49,414 nt of DNA, taken from assembly GCA_014621425.1 (NCBI GenBank), contig JAANBB010000306.1, positions 1-49,414 of the forward strand. Reading direction: 5' to 3'. The position numbers were made by a program, and so were the translations under genes. Shown in pieces: positions 10,886 to 19,958 of this stretch (its first letter is position 1; each line of letters starts with the position of its first letter). The DNA is from Cylindrodendrum hubeiense (lineage: Eukaryota; Ascomycota; Sordariomycetes; Hypocreales; Nectriaceae). Below the pieces are notes generated by a model that had not been told where the DNA came from, did not search any database, and saw only the letters and a program-made list of their open reading frames with translations.

Positions 10886-11625
10886 CTATTCCTCCTCCTC
10901 ATCACCAAACTCGGCACGGCCGGCCTTGGACTGGTAGTAGTGGTTGCTGTGAACTCGTTAGTTTGGAGTCTCGGGTTGTCCTGGTCGCGTTTGCTACGTA
11001 CCGCTCGGTGGCCCAGTCCATCAGGTAGTAGCCGGCAATCATAGGGGGAAGCCAGAAGAAGATTTGGCCCTTGGTGCGGCGGAAGGTGTTGAAGATGGCG
11101 GCGTGGACGGAACCGGCCCAGGGGTTCTGTCGGTTGGCGGAAAGACCGTAGGTGATAATGCCACGCTGCTTCTCACCACCTGCATCAAGTTAGCACTTGT
11201 TCCCTGGGGTCCGTTTCCCATTCTCCATGATGTTGGTATCCAGTGCGGCGTGCTGACGAAGGGATTGATGCCCAGGAGATGTGTTTGATAGTGGTAGTCC
11301 GTCGGTTCAATCGCAGCGCTCTCAATGCGTCATCAATCCCCTTCGTCCGTCGTGCAGCTGCCGGTCCAATTCGATCGAGGTTTGGGAGAGCAGGCGCTTA
11401 CCGAAATGGCCCCAGTTGCCTAGGTAGCTGTAATTATTCGTTAGCAAGCAATTCCGTCGCGATTGAGGGCCGGAGGCTGCTGGCGTCGAAGCCGAGGGGT
11501 GACGGGATTCCAGCAGGTGGAAAAGCCGCATCGCCCGGCGCGGCGCCAATTGCCCTCCCGCGGGGGTGCACGTACTGTCCATTGATGGGATCAAGGTTGG
11601 ATCGGAGAGCCTGAGTGGGCTTCAT
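10886..11625 (-). CDS. QCR8: Ubiquinol-cytochrome c reductase subunit 8 (complex III)
   Basis: Small subunit of the mitochondrial bc1 complex that packs against cytochrome b and the ubiquinone-binding subunit. Four exons close in frame: 11625-11576, 11427-11402 (only 26 bp), 11179-11002, 10946-10886, giving 104 residues. Introns are 148, 222 and 55 nt; the first two are much longer than usual in this window. Family hallmarks are GNWGHFGGEKQRGIITYGLS near the N-terminus, the helix around FNTFRRTKGQIFFWLPPMIA and the tail NHYYQSKAGRAEFG, matching the yeast protein closely. The 222-nt intron contains an inverted repeat. The gene is head to head with prohibitin 1, 311 bp between start codons. Confidence 0.92.
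11255..11347. repeat. Inverted repeat (imperfect hairpin) in a QCR8 intron
   Basis: Bases 11255-11270 (GACGAAGGGATTGATG) are the reverse complement of 11331-11347 (CATCAATCCCCTTCGTC) apart from one bulged base, with a 60-nt loop. The pair lies inside the 222-nt QCR8 intron (11180-11401) and could fold on either strand's transcript. Confidence 0.85.
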
Positions 11626-11936
11626 GTTGGCGGATTTGCTCGGGGGATTCGGTGGTGGATTCCTCGGTGATGGGCAAGGCGAGGCAAAATGGTAGGATTT
11701 CTCGGGTTGAAGTTCAAAAACGCAGACGCTCCCCATCAGCCGAGCTTTCTCGAACAGGACTAGCGCCGCGCCCGCACCCAAAATTCACATCCCGGACGGA
11801 GGTTGCCGGGACTGGTTGCAAGAGCTTCAAATCCACCATCGCCGTCGACTCCGAAGCTTCCAACAGCGACCGACAGTGCATCTTCAACCCTCTTCCGGCA
11901 TCCGGTTCCCCCACGCGCATACACAACTCTGACAAT
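11626..11936. promoter_or_regulatory. Shared divergent promoter of QCR8 and prohibitin 1
   Basis: The 311 bp between the two start codons must contain both promoters and both leaders. Both products belong to the mitochondrial inner membrane, so a shared bidirectional control region is plausible. I could not pick out a specific factor site with confidence. Confidence 0.6.
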
Positions 11937-12833
11937 ATGGCGGGCGCGGCGAGGGCCCTCAACTGGATGTACCGCATGGCGGTACCGGCCTCGGCGGGAG
12001 TCTTTCTCGCCAGCAATGCCATGTTCGACGTCAAAGGCGGCACCCGTGCTGTCATCTTCGATCGTTATTCCGGTGTTAAGAAGGAGGTTGTGAACGAGGG
12101 AACCCACTTCCTTGTCCCCTGGTTGCAGAAGGCCATCGTCTTCGATGTGCGCACCAAGCCCAGGAATATCGCCACTACCACCGGCAGCAAGGATTTGCAG
12201 ATGGTCAGCTTGACTCTGCGAGTGCTGCACCGACCTAACGTCAAGGAACTTCCCAAGATTTACCAGGTAAGATTCTCCAAACCCCTACTGTCGTGGTATG
12301 AGTACAGGCTCTAACGTCCAATGCAGAACCTCGGCGCCGACTACGACGAGCGAGTCCTCCCCTCCATCGGTAACGAAGTCCTGAAGTCCATCGTCGCCCA
12401 GTTCGACGCCGCCGAGCTCATCACCCAGCGAGAGGCCGTCTCTGAGCGCATCCGCGAGGACCTGACCCGCCGAGCCGCCGAGTTCAACATCGCTCTTGAG
12501 GATGTTTCCATCACCCACATGACCTTCGGCCGAGAGTTCACCAAGGCCGTCGAGCAGAAGCAGATTGCCCAGCAGGACGCCGAGCGAGCACGCTTCATTG
12601 TCGAGAAGGCTGAGCAGGAGCGCCAGGCCAACGTCATCCGCGCCGAGGGCGAGTCTGAGAGTGCCGATGCCATCAGCAAGGCTATTGCCAAGTCTGGCGA
12701 TGGTCTCATCATGATCCGAAAGATTGAGGCTAGTAGGGAGATCGCGGCTACGTTGTCGTCAAACCCCAACGTCGCATATCTGCCTGGAGGCAAGAATGGT
12801 AGCCAGTACTTGCTGTCGGTGGGCAAGGCTTGA
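11937..12833 (+). CDS. PHB1: Prohibitin 1 (mitochondrial inner-membrane scaffold)
   Basis: Prohibitin 1 forms ring complexes with prohibitin 2 in the mitochondrial inner membrane that stabilise new respiratory subunits and regulate the m-AAA protease. Exons 11937-12266 and 12327-12833 give 278 residues; the intron is 60 nt, phase 0. The N-terminus carries a hydrophobic anchor ([17 protein letters not shown]). The SPFH/band-7 domain follows ([45 protein letters not shown]), then the coiled-coil C-terminus ([34 protein letters not shown]). Length and motifs fit the family throughout. The reading frame stays open upstream to 11652, with an ATG at 11670, but nothing there resembles a prohibitin and the start at 11937 fits best. 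Confidence 0.96.
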
Positions 12834-13804
12834 ACGTGTATACCTAATGTTTCGAAAATGGGAACTCCCCACTTATAGTTGGCGATGAGATTATCCCATC
12901 TTTACCAACCATGTATTTCTAGAAAGGGACCAAAAGGGAATTCCAACCATATCTCTCACTCTCACTCTGAGAAACTCCATGTGAAGACATTCTCAACAAA
13001 TAGTCCGTAATATCGTGCTATAATACAGTGATGCTCATTATCGCCTTCATTGCTTCTCTTTCTTATTTCAAGAGTAGGATATGTTGAACTTAGAGCCTGC
13101 TTGAGTTGCAACGCTCCGTGTGTGTGATGCTAAGAGATCGCATCTGTGAATTAATTTGGACCCAGTCCACCCAGCTCTGGCAAAGTTTTAGAAATTAGAC
13201 GGTGCTGTGCTGGGGATATTGGGTCTTCTGAGGAAGTTCCGCCCCTTTCCAGGACCGTTAGGAGTAGACTGTCCACCTTCATCACCGGCATCTTTGACAT
13301 TCAGGATTAGCAACGCCTTCAGTCATCTTCAGAGTAATCTTTAGTTATGCCCAATTGCTTGTATTTTTGGTCAACTTTTATGACATCCTTGAGTAATTGA
13401 TCTGATCAGACGATACCGTAAGGTGGTATCGATCAGACTTGCATTTATTGTTCATTTTATCATCCCTAGTCTCGGCTTTCTTCAACATTACGTACACATC
13501 ACCATCATTCATAATCATAGTCATCATTACTTTGCCTTTTTGGGTGGATTGTTGGGGTTTATAGTGTCTTTTACACCCCTCTACCACACAGTGTTCTGTT
13601 GTAATCGCCATAGCTGCCGGTTTCAAGCCCAGGTAATCCAAGATTAGGTAGGGGAGGGAACTAGAAGTACTTCACCATCCACAGTGGGCATGTGTTTGGG
13701 AGGATGAGATCAAGGTATTGGACGCTCTTCTGAGTGATAATATACTATACAATTACCATTTTCCAAAAGGGGAGAAGAGTACGACCTCGTAGTTATCGAG
13801 ACAT
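12834..13804. other. AT-rich convergent spacer, no gene seen
   Basis: Prohibitin 1 (plus) and the NLR-like gene (minus) end towards each other across this stretch. It is clearly more AT-rich than the region to its left and holds no supported gene; both 3' untranslated ends presumably lie here. Confidence 0.6.
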
Positions 13805-16800
13805 TTATTGGACTAGCTTGACAACGGCCTCGTGCCTTTTTTCAGTAGCCCACGAGAGCGGCGTTCGACCATGCATGTCCTTGGACTTCACATCGGCACC
13901 CCTGTCAAGCAGCAACTTGACAACAGCCTCGTGTCCTATCATAGCGGCCCACAATAGCGGCGTCTGACCATTCTTATTCTTAGTGTTGACGTCGGCGCCT
14001 TTGTCGAGCAGTAGCTTGACAATCGTCTCATATCCCCCCTTAGCAGCCCATGATAGCGGTGTCTGACCATGCCTGTCCTTGGAATTGGCATCGACACCAC
14101 TGTCAAGCAACAGCTTGACAACAGCCTCGTGTCCTGTATCGGCGGCCCACGATAGCGGTGTCTGACCATATTTATTCTTGGCGTTGATGTCGGCGCCTTT
14201 GTCGAGCAGTTGCTTGACAATGGTCTTGTACCCCCCCTTAGCAGCCCATAATAGCGGTGTCTGACCAAACTTGTCCTTGGACTCGAAATCAGCACCACTG
14301 TCGACCAGCAGCTTAACAACAGTATCGTATCCCTTCTCGGCAGCCCGTGATAATGGCGTCTGACTGTAATTATTATCCTTGGACTCAATGTCGGCATTCT
14401 TATTAAGTAGTAGCTTGACAGCTGCCTCATGTCCTCTCTTAGCAGCCCACGAAAGCGGTGTCTGATTGAGCTTGTCCTTTGAATTGATATCTGCATGCTT
14501 GTTGAGTAACAGCTTGACGATGGCCTCGTGCCCGTTCTCAGCAGCCCATAATAGTGGTGCCTGGCCAAAATCGTTGTCCTTGGACTCAATATCGGCGCCC
14601 TTGTCAAGCAGCAGCTTAAGAACAGTCCCATATCCCTTCTCAGCGGCCCGTGATAATGGTGTCTGGCCATACTTACTATCTCTGGACTCGATATCAACAT
14701 CTTTGTCGAGTAATAGCTTGACAACGGCCGTATGTCCGCTCTTAGCAGCCCGCGATAGCGGTGTCTCGCCCGCCTTATCCCTTGACTTGACATTGGCCCT
14801 CTTGTTGAGTAGCAGCTTGACGACGGCCTCGTGACCGTTCTCAGCAGCCCATGATAGCGGTGTCAGACCCAACTTGCTATCCTTAGACTCGACATCGGCA
14901 CCCTTGTCAAGTAACAGATGAATGACAATCTCGTACCCCTTCTCGGCAGCCCGCGATAGCGGTGTCTGACCAAACTTGTCCTTGGACTCGAAATCAGCAC
15001 CTTTGTCGAGCAGTAGCTTGACGACAGCCTCATTTCTGTTCTTGATAGCCCACAATAGTGATGTCTGATCTTGTTCATCCTTTGAATCGACATCGGCGCC
15101 CTTATCAAGTAGTAGCTTGACGACAGTCTTATATCCCTTCTTAACAGCCCACAATAGTGATGTCTGACCATCCTTATCCTTGGCCTCAATGTCAGCACCT
15201 TTCTCAAGTAGCAGGTTGACAATAGCCCTATGTCCTATAAAAACAGCCCACATTAGTGGTGTCTGATCATATTCATCCTTTGACCCAAATTCGGCATTCT
15301 CATTGAGCAGCAGCTTGGCGATGGCTTCGTGCCCCATACTGGCGGCCCACGATAGCGGCGTCCGACCATATCTATCCTTGGACTCAACATCAGCGCCCTT
15401 TTTGAGCAGCAGATTGACAACGGCCTCATGTCCCATACCGGCGGCCCGTAATAGTGGTGTCTGATCATACTTATCCTTCGACTCAACATTGGCGTCCTTA
15501 TTAAGTAATAGCTTGACGACGGCCTCGTGTCCTATACCGACAGCCCGCGACAGCGGTGTCTGGCTATTCTTACTATCCTTAGACTCGACATCGGCGCCTT
15601 CATTGAGCAGCAGCTTGACGACTGCCTCACACCTATTCTCAGCGGCCTGTGATAACGGCGTCTGACCATTCATGTTTTTGGCCTCGATGTCGGCACCACT
15701 GTCAAGCAGCAGCTTGGCGACAACCTTATGACCCTTCTCAGCGGCCCACAATAGTGGTGTCTGATTGTATTTATCCCTGGAGTCGATATCGGAGTCTTTC
15801 TTGAGCAGCAGCTTGACAGCGGCCTCACGTCCGCTCTTGGCGGCCTGTGATAACGGTGTCTGATCATCCTTGTTCTTGGCCTCGATGTCGGCACCATTGT
15901 CAAGTAGCAGCTTGACAATAGCCGTGTGTCCCTTTTCAGCAGCCCACAACAATGGTGTCTGGTTATTCTTGTCCTTGGATTCAATATTGGCTTCCTTGCT
16001 GAGCAGCAGTTTGACGACAGCCTCACGACTATTCTCGGCGGCTTGCGATAGAGGCGTCTGGCCATCCTCGTTCTTGGCCTCTATGTCGGCGCCCTTGTCG
16101 AGCAGCAGACCAACGATGGCCTCATGACCCATCTTGGCGGCCCATGATAGTGGCGTCTGACCATACTCACTATCTTTCGCCTCGATCTTGGCACCCTTTT
16201 CGAGAAATAGCTTGACAATGACATGATGGCCGTAGTACGAAGCTACCATGAGATTCGTAAAATACTTGATAGTCCTCATACGTGTAGTCTTCCAATAAAC
16301 TTCAAACCACACCGAGAAGCTCTTCGAATCCGGATCACAGATTCCCAGAGTGAAAGGTATAATGGCGGCGTCATCGACGATACCAGCGTCGCGGAAGTGA
16401 GCACCCCAAGATTTGGCCGAGTAATCTAAAAAGGTGTGGCCGTAGGCAGAGTGACCGCCTTTCGCATTCGCATCTATCAGTAGACTGTCGTTGGAGTTGA
16501 AGGAGTCCAAATAGCACACGCAGAGCTCCGCAAGAACAGCGTGTGCGTTTTGGGAAGTTATAGAGTGGTGCCAGTGCAACTTTGATGAAACAGTTGTGGG
16601 TGATGCTGAATCTGAAAGGAGAAACTCGCGAGCTGTTTGGTGAAGGAAATAAATACTGCCTTGATGGATTGAGATGAACAATCCACACCAAGATCTGAGG
16701 CGCATTTTGAAGTCCTCGTCGTTCTCCAAATTGACATCGTGAATAGACTGTGGCTCCATATTCACGGCGATTTTCATTTCTAAGAGTGTTAGTGGCCGGC

Positions 16801-18936
16801 TTGCCGCCAAGATAATACTAAAAACTCTCCGAACCATTGGATCGTCCTTAGTCTTATTAAGAATTTGCTCATAAGCCTCACTAATACTCCTCGGAAGTAC
16901 TGTAATAGTGGACTTGACTCCCTCCAGTGTCTTTTTAAAGTCTTCTTTCTCTAAGTAGTCAAACATAAGGTATACCCAAAGATAAGTGTGGTGAGTAGTC
17001 TTCTGTAGTGTTTTCTCTAGGTGGCTTTTGATAAGGGAGGAGAGGCCCTTCTTCACCGACAGCTGATTGACCCGGTGCGTGATAACGCGATTCACCTCTT
17101 GACTGATCGTTTCTGTCTCTTCTTCTCCTAGTATATGGATATCTGTCAAAGTATCCAATAGGTAGCAGAATTTAGACATGATCCGGTTATACGGGCGGCA
17201 TGTTAGAAGATACTTCAACTTGCCATAGCCTAAATAGACGCCACTGAATTGGTCTTCTACTTTCTGCATTAAGACCGCAAAATCTGGTTTGGCACATTCG
17301 TCCAGGGCATCAAGGACTATAATTATAGGTCCTGCCTGGGGATCTTTCATGGCGTTTTGCAGAACTTCCCAGAGTGGTTCTATGGAGCTGATCAAACCTC
17401 GCCCATTTTTATAGAATTGTGGCATGGCATGTTTGATAAGAGACGGTTTCTGAGAGAAGAGCTGGTGAAGTAGTGCGCAAAGTGCTTGTAGGACGGTGTT
17501 CTGGTTTGGGTCTTTGAAGAAAAAGTAGCAGATAGTTACCGATCGCGGCAGGCCGTGGTCGATCAGGTACTTGGCCAACACCGACTTTCCACAGCCAGGA
17601 TCTGCCGTGACTAGCAGCGGGCCAGAGTCCTGTTTCAACCACATCTGGAAGTTCTCGTGCTCGAGGAACCACAGGCACGTGTCCTCAACCCGTTCTTCCA
17701 CTCGGTCTTTATACCACTCGTATGTGGTGTCCCTGCTGCTGGTTGCGAGGCGGAATAGCTGGTGACACTTTCGTTCGTCGTCGGACAGCTTTTCCTTGGC
17801 TAGATCTCTCTGGGCTTGGAGATGCTCTTTTGCAATGTCACGTTGCTCCTTTGCAACATCTCGGTGCTCTCCTGCAACTCCATGGATGTCTGTAAACCGG
17901 ATTAACATGTATTATAAGTATGATTCTAAACATTGGAATTACCTGATAGAATATCGCCGACCTTCTTTTCAGCTTCAACCCTATTTGGAGCTATTCGACA
18001 GAGAAGATCCTTCGCATATGCAGCAGCTACCATTGCTGCATAGCCCTGCCACTCTTTATTCTTATGGGAATCTGAGTAATCGCATATACCGCGAATGACT
18101 AGGCAAGGAAAGTGGTTCATCAGCCCTGCTGCTTCCATTTCAAAGCATAGAATATCTTCTTTGGCCACAAGCTTGTCCCTTACTAAAGCATCCTTCATCA
18201 GCTGATTTCCCGAGGCGATAATGCCATAATGGATTGTCGAATTATCTCCGTCTTGAGTCCGTTCGGATCGCGGCATCAGCCTTGATAGATCAGTACTACA
18301 GGATACCACGCAGCTTGAGTTATCATCCACAGGATGTACGACTCCGGACTGATATAATCTGTCACTACTTGAGTCTGGACGGCCGTACTTGCTCTGCAGT
18401 CTTGGGTTCTTCTTGATAATCTTGTTTATGTCCTTTTCGTAGCTGTGGCCTTTGATCTCGTATTTCGCCTTGAGTCCATTCACCGCCGCTCGTAGGACTG
18501 CCGGTGGCTGGTTCAAGACGCCTGTTCGTTGGAAGCTCCGATTTTGAATAGTTTTGCCAAAGTCGTACTGGAGCACGCCACTCTTCCCATCTCGAGGAGC
18601 GCTGACCACGATATCGCCAAGACGGACATCATGTTTTTGACTTGGCGCACCACCACCAATGCCAACCATCAGACCAATTCTGATATTAGGAAAGCTGTGC
18701 ATCATATCGCTCGCGACACTTGCAGCGCGGGATGTGCCATACTCCCCGTCGGGTAAGACAGCAATGACGATATTGTGTCTCCCTATCTTCCCCAGTGTAT
18801 AATCGTTGTTATCATTGGACGACACATATTCTGGTCCTTCGTGTTCCTCGTCGAGAAAAGCCTGTGCGGCAACGTATTCCGTACTTACGGCGCATATCCA
18901 GCCGATTGCGTAGTCGCTAGGTTGAAACATGTTCAC
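13805..18936 (-). CDS. NLR-like STAND protein: nucleoside phosphorylase - NACHT - ankyrin repeats
   Basis: Exons 18936-17943 and 17889-13805 join across a 53-nt GT-AG intron (phase 1) into 1692 residues. Residues 1 to about 310 are a PNP_UDP-type domain (YAIGWICAVSTEY, MVGIGGGAP, RLGDIVVS, and CFEMEAAGL with RGICDYSDSHKN, which carry the usual substrate-binding Glu and Asp). A charged linker with repeated RD-AKE motifs follows. The NACHT NTPase has Walker A ADPGCGKS at about 427-434, Walker B IIIVLDALDEC at about 520-530 and LLTCRPYNR. From about 875 to the end are one degenerate and 24 canonical ankyrin repeats. This is a known fungal NLR architecture; such proteins are implicated in non-self recognition and programmed cell death, with the N-terminal domain as effector and the repeats as sensor. 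The role here is inference. The ATG at 17908 lies in the intron, so the downstream part is not a separate gene. Confidence 0.93.
13808..16159 (-). repeat. Tandem array of 24 ankyrin-coding repeats (99 or 102 bp)
   Basis: Each unit encodes 33 residues (34 in units 6, 13, 15, 16 and 18) of the type QTPLSWAAxxGHEAVVKLLL followed by DKGADIESKDKxG. Unit 1 is 16061-16159; unit 24, the last, is cut to 20 residues by the stop codon at 13805-13807. A degenerate extra unit precedes the array (about 16160-16255). Units form higher-order blocks: 2-3 resembles 4-5, 20-21 resembles 22-23, and 13-15 resembles 16-18. Opposite-strand open frames of about 80-130 codons in this region are by-products of the repeats. 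Confidence 0.92.
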
Positions 18937-19958
18937 TCACAAGTGAGCTACAAATGACAATTAGTGTTTGGCTGCTGAGGCTTCTCAGAAAGATTACTTG
19001 CCTCCACCCAACAAGTTGGTTTCGCCTGTAGACCGCTGTGATTGCCAAGCACGGCAACTAACCTGCACCGCAACTTGTTTTCCCCTATCGCGGGCGGCCA
19101 GTAAAATTTTACGATTTGCGCCGAAGTCCAATTGACAGAGCGTACAGTACTGCAAAAACGTATGACGATTATCGCTCAAACAAACAACAGTTGGGCAAGA
19201 TAGGCAGAAGCAAGTTGGTGAGAAATGAGTGATAATTATCAGCTGACGCCACCCCTCAACCGCGGGCGCTTACTCAGAGTTGAATGTGCAAGTCTCGCCC
19301 AATAATACTGAGGTGGCTTGTTGCGATACTGACTACATGTACCAACAATGTGTGCGGATAGCTCGATCCCGCGTTACATACGCTTTGTGTCGAGCAGTGG
19401 GCAAGTTTGGCTATTTCTTTCTCTTCAACTTATTTCTCGACCTGAAACTTAAGAAAAATATCCTGTACTATGGATACATGTGTTTACTGGTAAATTCGGT
19501 GCTATGGTTGTTGATGTGACTCTTGCGAGTGGCGGCGAGAGACAACCCGGATGACCCATGCATAGCTACGTACAACCAAAGGCATTGACTTCGGATATCA
19601 GGCGAATACAATTCCGCGAGTCATTTCGTAGGTACTTTTCATACTTTCTGTAAAAGAGGATGGCGATAATGAACAACACTGCACACTCTCGATGAGCTTG
19701 TTAGATCATCATCAACTTCACCTATTCATACATGCACCTACGGTTTCAAGTTTAGCTTGGCTAGATTATTTAATTCAAACTTGTTAACTGGACGCTATAG
19801 TCACGCTCTGCGGCACCATTGTCCTGTAGTTCCTAGATTGTAAATACTAATATTCCAAACATCGCCCCGCCCGTCTGAAGCAATGGGCGGCTGACAAGAA
19901 ACCCGTAATTCAAGGTCCCGTGTCCTGGAAACCCCGTTGGTGATTGTCTCTGGCGATA
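18937..19958. other. Upstream region of the NLR-like gene, no gene seen
   Basis: This should contain the NLR promoter (next to 18937) and the 3' flank of REX3 (next to 19958). It is AT-rich. A 79-codon frame at 19280-19519 has no domain or homologue that I recognise and I do not call it. Confidence 0.55.

Noticed and set aside
11180..11401. C/D-box snoRNA in the QCR8 intron
   Set aside because: A TGATGA occurs on the transcribed strand but no CTGA box is found at a proper distance; only the inverted repeat is supported.
11434..11781. Longer first exon for QCR8 reading through to 11434
   Set aside because: The read-through passes a GTACGT donor and loses the conserved GNWGHFG; the spliced form with the microexon restores it.
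13939..16127. Several opposite-strand or shifted open frames of 80-280 codons
   Set aside because: They arise from the repetitive ankyrin-coding sequence read in other frames and show the same periodicity with meaningless composition.
13808..16159. CRISPR-like array
   Set aside because: The tandem 99/102-bp units are contiguous, coding and without spacers; they are ankyrin repeats of a eukaryotic gene.
13805..17908. NACHT-ankyrin part as a separate gene starting at the ATG at 17908
   Set aside because: That ATG lies in a 53-nt GT-AG intron whose removal joins the frame, phase 1, to the upstream phosphorylase domain and gives a well-known fungal NLR architecture.
19280..19519. 79-codon frame upstream of the NLR gene
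   Set aside because: No recognisable domain, AT-rich chance context, no splice partner; probably noncoding promoter sequence.
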